DNA of 63,376 nt from an uncultured Prevotellaceae bacterium (GTDB lineage Bacteria > Bacteroidota > Bacteroidia > Bacteroidales > Bacteroidaceae): positions 1-63,376 of the forward strand of contig ONMN01000007.1 in assembly GCA_900318885.1 (NCBI GenBank), written 5' to 3'. The notes below the pieces were generated by a model that saw nothing but the letters and a program-made list of their open reading frames with translations, was not told the origin of the DNA and made no database searches. The translations under genes were made by a program, and so were the position numbers. This document shows positions 28,101 through 34,711 of the stretch, in pieces. Within the stretch, counting starts at the first letter, position 1. The number at the start of each line of letters is the position of its first letter.

Positions 28101-28526
28101 GCTGAGATGACGCAGGAGCAGATTGCTGAATTGGAAACTAACGGCAAGTTGCAGCTGGGTAGCTATGAGATTCTGGCTGAGGACGTGGAAATCATCAGTG
28201 AGGATATCCCTGGCTGGTTGGTAGGCAACGACGGCAACCTGACTGTAGCCCTTGATATTACACTGACCGATGAACTGCGTGCTGAGGGTATGGCCCGTAC
28301 GCTGGTGAACCGCATTCAGAACATCCGCAAGAAGAGCGGCTTGGAAATCACCGACCACATCCGTGTCAGCATCGAGCCCAACGAGGCATCCACAAAGGCT
28401 GTCGAGGCCTTTGGCGACTATATTGCACGTCAGGTGCTGGCTGACGAACTGAAGCTGGAGGCTAACGATGGTCAGGCAGTGGAATTCGACGACTTTAAAC
28501 TGAATATTCAAATAACAAAAATCTAA
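25116..28526 (+). CDS. ileS: Isoleucyl-tRNA synthetase
   Basis: A class I synthetase of 1136 residues, longer than the E. coli type (about 940) and of the size common in Bacteroidota. The HIGH-type motif is HPGIHH (55-60), the editing domain occupies roughly 190-400, and KMSKH is at 696-700. The C-terminal third ends in a DUF5915-type tail with ITDHIRVSIEPN. It heads a run of closely packed genes: the DksA-like gene follows after 6 nt, then lspA with no gap. Confidence 0.97.
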   Translation: MSKRFAEHNGLNLTQTNNDVLQMWKEKNVFWRSVTEREGCPQFVFFEGPPSANGHPGIHHVLARSIKDTFNRYKTMKGFQVKRKAGWDTHGLPVELGVEKELGITKADIDNKESDKYISTEDYNKKCRENVMMYTQEWRELTEKMGYFVDLDNPYITYDNKYIETLWWLLKQFYKKGLLYKGYTIQPYSPAAGTGLSSHELNQPGCYRDVKDTTCTAQFKMKNPKPEMAQWGTPYFLAWTTTPWTLAANSALCVGPKIDYVAVQTYNPYTADKVTLVLAEARLNAYLPAEGAITDGGELPEYKKGEKLIPYRIVARYKGTDLVGMEYEQLMPAIKPMGDAFKVIPGDYVTTDDGAGIVHIAPNFGADDAFVAKKAGICPIVLIDKKGQERPVVDLQGKYFVIEDLDPEFVKNYVNVDEWNKFAGRYVKNAYDDTLTDKDETLDISICMDLKAQNKVFKIEKHVHNYPHCWRTDKPVLYYPLDSWFIKSSACKERMSELNKTINWQPESTGTGRFGNWLENLNDWNLSRSRFWGTPLPIWRSEDGEEICIGSVEELYNEMEKAVAAGFMKSNLLKDQGFVPGDMSKENYDKIDLHRPYVDYIVLVSESGKPMKRESDLIDVWFDSGSMPYAQVHYPFENAELIDKNIAFPCDFINEGVDQTRGWFFTLHAIATMIFDSVAFKNVISSGLVLDAKGNKMSKHVGNVVNPFEMIDKYGSDAVRLYMMTNSEPWDNLKFDPEGVAEISRKFFGTLYNTYSLFAMYANVDGFDPQTPQIPVSERPEFDRWILSCLNSLVQGVQQEMDGYDPTRAGRLIDAFVDEDLSNWYVRLNKKRFWGKEMDNDKLAAYQTLYECLMTVAKLLAPFAPFFADQLYKDLGGALDSVHLDKFPEFNAALVNKDLEERMDIAQRITTVVLSLRKKEGIAVKQPLQTLMIPPVDQAQREAIETVKQIFLQEVNVKEVKFVEGAGILVKKVKCNFRTMGKKFGKDMKAVAAAVAEMTQEQIAELETNGKLQLGSYEILAEDVEIISEDIPGWLVGNDGNLTVALDITLTDELRAEGMARTLVNRIQNIRKKSGLEITDHIRVSIEPNEASTKAVEAFGDYIARQVLADELKLEANDGQAVEFDDFKLNIQITKI

Positions 28527-28532
28527 TAAATT

Positions 28533-28913
28533 ATGGCAGAAAAAACTCGTTACACGGACGAAGAATTAGAAGAGTTCCGTGAGATTATCAATGAGAAGCT
28601 GGCTTTGGCCAAGCGTGACTATGATCAGATGATGAACGCCTTGATGAACAAGGACTCAAACGACGTTGACGATACATCGCCCACCTACAAGGCATTGGAG
28701 GAGGGTAGTGCTACGCAGTCGAAAGAAGAGTTGATTCAGATGGCGTCGCGTCAGCAGAAGTTCATTCAGGGCTTGAAGGCTGCGCTGGTACGTATCGAAA
28801 ACAAGACTTACGGCATCGACCGCATTACTGGCAAACTGATTCCCAAGGAGCGTCTGAAGGCTGTGCCTCATGCTACCTTGAGCGTAGAGTCGAAGATGGC
28901 TGGTAAGAAGTAA
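28533..28913 (+). CDS. TraR/DksA-family protein without zinc-finger cysteines
   Basis: A 126-residue protein with a long N-terminal helical hairpin (about 8-85) and the DksA-type end RIENKTYGIDRITGKLIPKE followed by RLKAVPHATLS. In DksA the C-terminal region binds zinc through cysteines; here those positions carry no Cys at all, and the protein has none. It probably binds the RNA polymerase secondary channel as DksA does, but this is inference. It is sandwiched between ileS and lspA in one transcription unit. Confidence 0.85.
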   Translation: MAEKTRYTDEELEEFREIINEKLALAKRDYDQMMNALMNKDSNDVDDTSPTYKALEEGSATQSKEELIQMASRQQKFIQGLKAALVRIENKTYGIDRITGKLIPKERLKAVPHATLSVESKMAGKK

Positions 28914-29609
28914 ATGAGTAATCCGAAGACAGTCAAGCGGGGATGGATGGCGGCACTGATTGTGCTGTCCATCCTGATTATCGACCAAATTATTAAGATT
29001 TGGGTCAAGACCCACATGACTTTGCACGAACAGATAGAAATCTTCTCGTGGTTTAAGATTGTGTTCATTGAGAACAACGGTATGGCCTACGGTATGGAAA
29101 TTGGTTCGAAGTTAGTTTTGAGCATCTTCCGCATTGTGGCCATTGCATTGCTAGGGTGGTACATCGCGATGCAAGCGAAGAAACATGCCCGTTGGGGTTA
29201 CATGATTTGCCTCTCGATGATTATGGCTGGTGCTGCCGGAAACATCTTCGACTCGATGTTCTACGGACTCATTTTTAACGCTAGTTCAGAGTATTACGCC
29301 AGTTACTTCGTGCCTTTTGGCACAGGTTATGCTCCCTTCCTGATGGGTAAAGTGGTAGATATGTTCTACTTCCCGCTCATCGTCACCACGTGGCCCGATT
29401 GGGTACCCTTCGTAGGTGGTCAGCCTTATGTGTTTTTTTCGCCAATCTTCAACTTTGCTGATTCGGCCATTTCTGTCGGAGTAGTGCTGCTCTTGTTGTT
29501 CTACCGCAGAGAGATAGGCGAGCTTTCACTGAAAAAGGAAACCAATGAATCGTTGAACAAGGAAACTGAAGAATCATTGAACAAAGAATCGGAAGCCAAT
29601 GAAGCATAG
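28914..29609 (+). CDS. lspA: Lipoprotein signal peptidase II
   Basis: A 231-residue inner-membrane aspartic protease that removes signal peptides from prolipoproteins. Four helices are predicted. The conserved segments are IENNGMAYG, the AGNIFDS region with the first catalytic Asp and NFADSAIS with the second. It is longer than the E. coli enzyme because of an insertion (about 120-180) usual in Bacteroidota. The tail holds an 8-residue repeat (ETNESLNK, ETEESLNK), encoded by a 24-bp tandem. The next gene, overlapping by 11 nt, encodes a lipoprotein that LspA would process. Confidence 0.95.
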   Translation: MSNPKTVKRGWMAALIVLSILIIDQIIKIWVKTHMTLHEQIEIFSWFKIVFIENNGMAYGMEIGSKLVLSIFRIVAIALLGWYIAMQAKKHARWGYMICLSMIMAGAAGNIFDSMFYGLIFNASSEYYASYFVPFGTGYAPFLMGKVVDMFYFPLIVTTWPDWVPFVGGQPYVFFSPIFNFADSAISVGVVLLLLFYRREIGELSLKKETNESLNKETEESLNKESEANEA

Positions 29610-30564
29610 CCTGTTTGTTCTGCTTGCCATAGCTGCTCTGGCAACACTTATAGCTTGCAAACCAAGTGTTCCCAAAGAGTTTATCCAGCCTGGTGACATG
29701 GAGGATATCCTCTATGACTATCATGTTGCTCAGGCTCTGGCATCAGAAGAACATAGTGACAATATGAATTTCGAGCGCACCAAGTATTTCTTGGCTGTGT
29801 TGGAGAAGCATGGTGTTACTCAGGCTGATTTTGATTCATCAATGGTGTATTACTATGGCCATTTGGACAGATTAAAGGACATCTATCTGGAGGTTAACGA
29901 ACGATTGTCCGATGAAGCCAAGGTATTGGGTACTTCTGTCGGTTCTATCGGGCGATATTCACAATATAGTGCTTTCGGCGATACGGCGAATATATGGAAT
30001 AACAGGACAGATTTGTTGTTGATTCCGTACCCGACGATGAACCGCTTTGATTTTACTGTCAAAGTCGATACGTCTTTCTACAAAGGTGACTCCTTTATGT
30101 TCCAGTTTATGTCTGAATATATTTGGCAGTCTGGTTCGAAAGAAGCCACCGTGTGTATTGTTACCAAGTATGAGGGCGACAGCATCATTCAGACGTCTAA
30201 TCACATTTCGGTATCGGGCATCTCGCAGATTCGTGTGCCAGCCAATAGGGAACAGAAATTGAAGGAGATGTACGGTTTCATCTATTTGAGTGGAGGGAAT
30301 AATGACGAGACTACGCGAAAGTTGATGTTTATCAGCCAAATGCAACTCATCAGGTTTCATAATAAAGAGTTAAAGAATGAAACAAGCAAAGACAGTCTTC
30401 AGACGGATAGCCTCCAACGAGGTGATGACCCCCGAAAACCAATGCCTGTTCCAACAGGTGATAGAATTGAAGGACGGAGTAGTAACCAACCTGTACCCAT
30501 TGGTAATGGAGATTCCCAACACCGAATGGATGCAGGGCCAGTTAGTATTAAGGAAAGGCGCTGA
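29599..30564 (+). CDS. DUF4296 domain lipoprotein
   Basis: A 321-residue predicted lipoprotein: a hydrophobic N-terminus with lipobox LIAC (Cys near residue 20), then the DUF4296 domain (about 28-115, FIQPGDMEDILYDYHVAQAL). A beta-rich region covers about 140-255. The last 62 residues are polar and low in complexity and are read in a different frame from a small gene that looks conserved (30377-30607), so this tail is probably a by-product of dual coding. Function is unknown; cell-envelope location is likely. Confidence 0.85.
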   Translation: MKHSLFVLLAIAALATLIACKPSVPKEFIQPGDMEDILYDYHVAQALASEEHSDNMNFERTKYFLAVLEKHGVTQADFDSSMVYYYGHLDRLKDIYLEVNERLSDEAKVLGTSVGSIGRYSQYSAFGDTANIWNNRTDLLLIPYPTMNRFDFTVKVDTSFYKGDSFMFQFMSEYIWQSGSKEATVCIVTKYEGDSIIQTSNHISVSGISQIRVPANREQKLKEMYGFIYLSGGNNDETTRKLMFISQMQLIRFHNKELKNETSKDSLQTDSLQRGDDPRKPMPVPTGDRIEGRSSNQPVPIGNGDSQHRMDAGPVSIKERR

Positions 30565-30607
30565 TGGATTTGTCCGGGCATATTATAAAGGAAAAATATT
30601 AACTTAA
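30377..30607 (+). CDS. Small protein overlapping the DUF4296 gene in the +1 frame
   Basis: A 76-residue protein whose first 188 nt lie inside the upstream gene. The sequence looks like a real compact domain, with MKQAKTVFRRIASNEV, IELKDGVVTNLYPLVMEIPN, TEWMQGQLVLRK and FVRAYYKGKIL, unlike the low-complexity residues of the overlapping frame. AAAGAG precedes its ATG. It ends 12 nt before the transporter ATG, as expected for a cotranscribed gene. I do not know a function. Confidence 0.75.
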   Translation: MKQAKTVFRRIASNEVMTPENQCLFQQVIELKDGVVTNLYPLVMEIPNTEWMQGQLVLRKGADGFVRAYYKGKILT

Positions 30608-30619
30608 AACAAAAAGACT

Positions 30620-31972
30620 ATGAATACAAAAGTACGTTTAGCGGTAATGAACTTCTTACAGTTCGCCGTTTGGGGAGCCTACCTCACATGTATGGGTAAC
30701 TATCTGGGAGTAGCCGGATTAGGTGACAAAATCTCATGGTTCTATGCTATTCAGGGTATTGTGAGCATTTTTATGCCCACGCTGATGGGTATTGTCGCTG
30801 ACAAGTATATCCAGCCACAGCGTTTGTTGGGACTCTGCCATCTCGTTGCAGGAGCCTTTATGATAGGATGCTGGTGGATGGGTGAGCAGGCTGGATTCGG
30901 AAACGAACTGGCAGACAAGTCACTCTTTATAGCGTTCTATACCTTGAGTTGTGCTTTCTATATGCCTACCATTGCGTTGACCAATACGGTGGCATTCACC
31001 ATCCTGAAAATTGAGGGTCTTGATACCGTTCGTGATTTTCCGCCCATCCGTGTGCTGGGTACCGTTGGCTTTATCGCCACTATGTGGTTTGTCAACTGTG
31101 CTTTCATTGATGACAGCGGATTTGGATTCACTTTGGCTGAAAATGCACATAAGTTCCAGTATACCTATATGCAGTTCTTTGTGTCAGGTATTCTGAGCGT
31201 TGTGCTCTTTGTATATTGCTTTACATTGCCTCAGTGTAAACTGGAGAAGAAGGAGGGTAAGCTATCACTTGCCGAGAGTCTTGGATTGAATGCATTCAAA
31301 CTCTTCAAGCGTCGCCAGATGGCATTGTTCTTTATCTTCTCAGCTTTGCTCGGTATGTGCCTGCAGGTTACCAACGGCTTTGCAGGTCCTTTCTTGACGA
31401 GTTTCAAGGGTATTCCCGAGTATGCCGACTCTTTTGCTGCCAACAATGCCACGCTGCTTACCTCTATTTCTCAGATAAGTGAGGCTTGCTGTATTCTGTT
31501 GATTCCGTTCTTCTTGAAGCGTTTCGGCATTAAGATTGTGATGTTGATGTCGCTCTTCGCATGGGTGTTCCGTTTTGGCTTCTTTGGTATTGGCAATCCC
31601 GCTGTACCTGGAGTCATCTTCTTCGTTCTCTCATGTGTCGTCTATGGTGTAGCGTTTGACTTCTTCAATGTCTCTGGCGGTATCTTTGTCGACCAAGAGT
31701 GTGATCCTAAGATTAAGGCATCAGCTCAGGGCTTGTTTATGATGATGACCAACGGTCTTGGTGCTACCATCGGTACATTGGCAGCTGGTGAAATCGTCAA
31801 TAGTTTCTGCAATTGGCAGGACTTTGTCGTCAATGGTGAGAAACAGAGTTTTCTTGTTGGTGAGTGGCAGACATGTTGGTTTATCTTCGCTGCTTTTGCC
31901 CTTGTGACAGGTATCACCTTCGCATTGGTGTTTAAACCAGAGAAGAAGCCCATTACTGAAATCAAGCATTAA
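30620..31972 (+). CDS. MFS nucleoside:H+ symporter, NupG-like
   Basis: A 450-residue permease with twelve predicted helices. The start, VRLAVMNFLQFAVWGAYLTC, and segments such as GIVADKYIQPQRLLGLCHL, FPPIRVLGTVGFIATMW and FNVSGGIFVDQECDPKIKAS match the nucleoside transporter (NHS/NupG) family. It would import nucleosides with protons; substrate range is inferred. It follows the small overlapping gene by 12 nt, and a modest hairpin (31980-31998) separates it from rsmE. Confidence 0.88.
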   Translation: MNTKVRLAVMNFLQFAVWGAYLTCMGNYLGVAGLGDKISWFYAIQGIVSIFMPTLMGIVADKYIQPQRLLGLCHLVAGAFMIGCWWMGEQAGFGNELADKSLFIAFYTLSCAFYMPTIALTNTVAFTILKIEGLDTVRDFPPIRVLGTVGFIATMWFVNCAFIDDSGFGFTLAENAHKFQYTYMQFFVSGILSVVLFVYCFTLPQCKLEKKEGKLSLAESLGLNAFKLFKRRQMALFFIFSALLGMCLQVTNGFAGPFLTSFKGIPEYADSFAANNATLLTSISQISEACCILLIPFFLKRFGIKIVMLMSLFAWVFRFGFFGIGNPAVPGVIFFVLSCVVYGVAFDFFNVSGGIFVDQECDPKIKASAQGLFMMMTNGLGATIGTLAAGEIVNSFCNWQDFVVNGEKQSFLVGEWQTCWFIFAAFALVTGITFALVFKPEKKPITEIKH

Positions 31973-31979
31973 AGTGTGT

Positions 31980-31998
31980 GAGATGGTTCATCCATCTC
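31980..31998 (+). terminator. Small hairpin between nucleoside transporter and rsmE
   Basis: GAGATGG, loop TTCAT, CCATCTC, with no T run. It may be a weak terminator or an mRNA stabiliser. Confidence 0.4.
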
Positions 31999-32008
31999 AA
32001 TCCTCAAT

Positions 32009-32728
32009 ATGAAAGAAGTCAGATTCTTCTACGCTCCAGAAGCAACAACGAACAACGAACTGCCTGTCGACGAAGCCATGCATGCCTTGCGTGTGCTTCG
32101 TCTTCAGTCAGGCGATGAAATGATGCTTATGGATGGCTGTGGCAATTTCTATCGTGCTGAAGTCACTCTGGCTCATACCAAACGTTGTTTGTATGAAATC
32201 AAGGAAACCTTCCCTCAACAGCGTCAGTGGAGTGGCAATATACATTTGGCTATTGCCCCAACAAAGTTGATGGACCGCATGGAATGGATGCTGGAAAAGG
32301 CTGTTGAGATTGGTGTAGACGAAATATCATTTCTTAACTGTCAGTTTTCCGAACGCCGTGTTGTCAAACTTCCTCGTTTGGACAAAATAGTCGTTGCTGC
32401 TATGAAACAAAGTCATAAAGCTTGGAAGACGCAGTTGAGCGATATTGTCAGTTTCAAGGAATTTATCAATCAACCTCGTGAAGGACGTAAGTTCATTGCT
32501 CATTGCTATGAAGAAGTTCCGCGTACCTATCTTTTCGATGAGTTGCGTAAGCCAGCCGAAATCGAAGACGCTACCGTCTTGATAGGTCCTGAGGGTGATT
32601 TCTCGATAGACGAGGTACGTCTTGCCGTTGCCAATGGCTATCAGTCTGTACATTTGGGGGAAAGTCGATTACGGACCGAGACTGCTGGATTGTCGGCAGT
32701 AATGATGATGCAACTTAGTAAAACATAA
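32009..32728 (+). CDS. rsmE: 16S rRNA (uracil1498-N3)-methyltransferase
   Basis: A 239-residue SPOUT enzyme that methylates U1498 of 16S rRNA. It has the N-terminal PUA-like domain (HALRVLRLQSGDEMMLMDG), then APTKLMDRMEWMLEKAVEIG, and the knot region with LIGPEGDFSIDEV and HLGESRLRTETAG, all characteristic. A DUF3256 gene follows after 7 nt. Confidence 0.95.
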   Translation: MKEVRFFYAPEATTNNELPVDEAMHALRVLRLQSGDEMMLMDGCGNFYRAEVTLAHTKRCLYEIKETFPQQRQWSGNIHLAIAPTKLMDRMEWMLEKAVEIGVDEISFLNCQFSERRVVKLPRLDKIVVAAMKQSHKAWKTQLSDIVSFKEFINQPREGRKFIAHCYEEVPRTYLFDELRKPAEIEDATVLIGPEGDFSIDEVRLAVANGYQSVHLGESRLRTETAGLSAVMMMQLSKT

Positions 32729-32735
32729 AATAACT

Positions 32736-33302
32736 ATGCGAAAGATAATACTTCTTTTACTTGCTATGATATGTCTGGATTCTTCTGCCCAGACGACAAT
32801 GCGTGATGTGTTGAAGGCAATGCCCGATTCCCTGATTCCATATCTGTCAGCGAACAACCTATTGGATATGATTGATTTCTCTGATACGAATATGGATGCT
32901 GTTGTTACCAACTCGTTAGGTGGCAGGAGTCAAATGAATAAATTGACTGACGACTTTGTTTCTATTCGTTTAAACGAGTCATCAGATATTGCTATGCGTC
33001 TCTTGCATGTCGATACTCCTGTTGACAGTGCCCAGAAGATTGTTTGTATGGTAAGTACTTATGGCACGGATATTCGTGAGAGCACTATCAGTTTCTATTC
33101 ACTTAAGTGGAAACCATTGTCTGTCAGCGATTATATAGAGTTGCCGGAAGATATGACAGTTGCAACACTTAATGACCAGGATGCTCAATTGACATTTTGT
33201 TCGGAAAACGGATTGGATGCACGTGCAAATGAAGAGCAAAAAGAAACCTCAAAACAGTTAACAACTTTTAATTGGGATGAGAAATTCGTTAAAGAGTTTT
33301 AA
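32736..33302 (+). CDS. DUF3256 family secreted protein
   Basis: A 188-residue protein with a signal peptide ending SSAQ at about residue 19, followed by TMRDVLKAMPDSLIPYLSAN and NLLDMIDF, the hallmark of DUF3256. This Bacteroidota family is periplasmic or outer-membrane associated and its function is unknown. Position downstream of rsmE suggests an operon. A candidate small-RNA gene lies just beyond it. Confidence 0.85.
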   Translation: MRKIILLLLAMICLDSSAQTTMRDVLKAMPDSLIPYLSANNLLDMIDFSDTNMDAVVTNSLGGRSQMNKLTDDFVSIRLNESSDIAMRLLHVDTPVDSAQKIVCMVSTYGTDIRESTISFYSLKWKPLSVSDYIELPEDMTVATLNDQDAQLTFCSENGLDARANEEQKETSKQLTTFNWDEKFVKEF

Positions 33303-33327
33303 GAAACATACGTTTTGAGAAAAAAAT

Positions 33328-33360
33328 GTTGCGTGGGAAGCGAATAATTACTATATTTGC
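33328..33360 (+). promoter_or_regulatory. Promoter of candidate small RNA
   Basis: GTTG (33328-33331), 20 nt, then TATATTTGC (33352-33360), with no reading frame after it and a strong terminator about 45 nt on. Confidence 0.65.
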
Positions 33361-33364
33361 ATGT

Positions 33365-33437
33365 GTGTTTTTCATGGTATTAGATTATTAAGGTTAATTT
33401 GTGGATTGGTTGTCGTGAGACAACCAATCTTCTTTTT
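33365..33437 (+). ncRNA. Candidate small RNA (about 70 nt)
   Basis: The segment lies between a well-spaced promoter and a perfect 11-bp hairpin GATTGGTTGTC/GACAACCAATC (loop GTGA, 33404-33429) followed by TTCTTTTT. No open frame fits. The unpaired part includes TTTTTCATGGTATTAGATTA. I cannot assign a known RNA family by eye; an Rfam covariance search would decide. Confidence 0.55.
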
Positions 33438-33486
33438 GTCAATATCCGAAGGGATTCATAACTGTATTCGGACTATGATTGTAATA

Positions 33487-33516
33487 AAATGAAAAGGGAA
33501 CCCGAAGGTCCCCTTT
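33487..33516 (-). terminator. Terminator of rplU-rpmA operon
   Basis: On the minus strand AAAGGGGACC, loop TTCG, GGTTCCCTTT (one mismatch) is followed by TCATTTTATT, 45 nt after the rpmA stop. Confidence 0.75.
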
Positions 33517-33560
33517 ATTGTTTGTTTGGAATAAATTATTGTTGTTTGTTCTCTTCGGCC

Positions 33561-33818
33561 TTATGCTTCAGGAATTACTGATACAACACTCTTGTCGCGC
33601 TTGCCCTTGTGGAACTGAACTGTTCCGTCAACAAGTGCATACAGAGTATCGTCCTTACCCATAGCTACGTTGTTGCCTGCGTTGTGCTTAGATCCACGCT
33701 GGCGAACGATGATGTTACCAGCAACAACTTTCTGACCGCCGAAAATCTTAACGCCAAGTCGCTGTGCTGCTGACTCGCGTCCGTTCTTAGAACTACCTAC
33801 ACCTTTTTTATGTGCCAT
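33561..33818 (-). CDS. rpmA: 50S ribosomal protein L27
   Basis: An 85-residue L27 that starts [20 protein letters not shown], followed by [20 protein letters not shown], near the peptidyl-transferase centre in the ribosome. The N-terminus has no cleavable Firmicutes-type extension. It lies 19 nt after rplU in the usual L21-L27 operon. Confidence 0.98.
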   Translation of the reverse strand: MAHKKGVGSSKNGRESAAQRLGVKIFGGQKVVAGNIIVRQRGSKHNAGNNVAMGKDDTLYALVDGTVQFHKGKRDKSVVSVIPEA

Positions 33819-33837
33819 TACTTGTTCCTCCTACGTT

Positions 33838-34155
33838 TTAAGCGATTACTGATTTAACTTCTACCTGGGTGTACTGCTGACGGTGACCGTTGCGCTTGCG
33901 AGAATCCTTACGACGCTTCATCTTGAAAACGATAACCTTCTCACCCTTTACGAGCGGATTAACCACTTCGCATACTACCTTCGCACCGCTTACGGTGGGT
34001 GCACCTACCTGTACTGAACCTTCATTGTCGACAAGCAGTACCTTGTCGAATTCAACAGTTTTACCGGCTTCCACATCCTTCATGTGGTTGATAAAGAGCT
34101 TCTTTCCCTGCTCTGCCTTGAACTGCTGACCGTTGATTTCTACAATTGCGTACAT
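33838..34155 (-). CDS. rplU: 50S ribosomal protein L21
   Basis: A 105-residue L21, starting [20 protein letters not shown] and ending in the [20 protein letters not shown] block that binds 23S rRNA domain II. First gene of the L21-L27 operon. A -7 box (34245-34253) lies about 90 nt upstream, and a second promoter-plus-terminator unit lies further up. Confidence 0.98.
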   Translation of the reverse strand: MYAIVEINGQQFKAEQGKKLFINHMKDVEAGKTVEFDKVLLVDNEGSVQVGAPTVSGAKVVCEVVNPLVKGEKVIVFKMKRRKDSRKRNGHRQQYTQVEVKSVIA

Positions 34156-34244
34156 TGTTGTTTATTAATTGTTTAACGGGTTTTTCCGCATGGCGTGTCG
34201 CTTCGTGCAACCACTTTATTGAGCCACCACGGACTAAATCGGAC

Positions 34245-34253
34245 GCAAAATTA
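34245..34253 (-). promoter_or_regulatory. Probable -7 box for rplU
   Basis: Minus-strand TAATTTTGC; the expected -33 position carries CCTG, so it is only a partial match. Confidence 0.5.
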
Positions 34254-34375
34254 CTAAAAAATTATGAAACAGCAGGTGTTTGTCATGGGTAATCCCTGTT
34301 TAATTATGATTTATTAACTTATATCAATACCTTATTATATATATAAGGATGAAAAACGGATAGCAATATCAACTT

Positions 34376-34470
34376 TTTTGAAATAATAAAGCGGTGACCC
34401 TCACAGGCAACCGCTCTATATCTTCAATAGGTATTAGTCCTTTTAAGGTAAAAAGATTGTTTTCAGGATA
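34376..34470 (-). ncRNA. Candidate small RNA or rplU leader with terminator
   Basis: A promoter at 34476-34508 would start a minus-strand transcript near 34470. It meets an imperfect hairpin AGCGGTTGCC/GGTCACCGCT (34390-34415) followed by TTTATTATTT, giving about 95 nt with no open frame. It could be an independent RNA, or a long L21 leader with an attenuator, since rplU begins 235 nt further on. Confidence 0.5.
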
Positions 34471-34475
34471 ACGGT

Positions 34476-34508
34476 GCAAATTTACGACTTTTTTTGTTAA
34501 CCTGCAAA
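34476..34508 (-). promoter_or_regulatory. Promoter upstream of candidate RNA
   Basis: Minus-strand TTTG (34505-34508), 20 nt, TAAATTTGC (34476-34484): an exact consensus arrangement. Confidence 0.75.
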
Positions 34509-34661
34509 CATTTTATCATTTAATTACAAAAATATTTTTTGTGCGCCCACACAATTCTTGTTTTTCCTTAAAATCCTTTGCGCAAACGATTGAAAAATTG
34601 ATTTATCTTAAGAAATAACTTCCTAATCATACCCGAAAGTGTAAAATCCTCATTAATATGG

Positions 34662-34694
34662 ATTGTGGGTCTTTGGAAATAATTGTACCTTTGC
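34662..34694 (+). promoter_or_regulatory. Promoter of TonB-dependent receptor gene
   Basis: ATTG (34662-34665), 20 nt, TACCTTTGC (34686-34694). It rules out the ATG at 34658 as start. Confidence 0.7.
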
Positions 34695-34711
34695 AGCCGG
34701 AAAATGAAATT

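Larger units (their letters stand above)
34156..34711. other. Divergent control region between rplU and TonB-dependent receptor
   Basis: No gene is coded here. It holds the rplU -7 box, the candidate minus-strand small RNA at 34376-34470 with its promoter, and the receptor promoter at 34662-34694. The remainder is AT-rich without visible repeats. Confidence 0.75.

Noticed and set aside
34658-34711. Earlier start for the TonB-dependent receptor
   Set aside because: It lies upstream of the predicted transcription start and would spoil the signal peptide.
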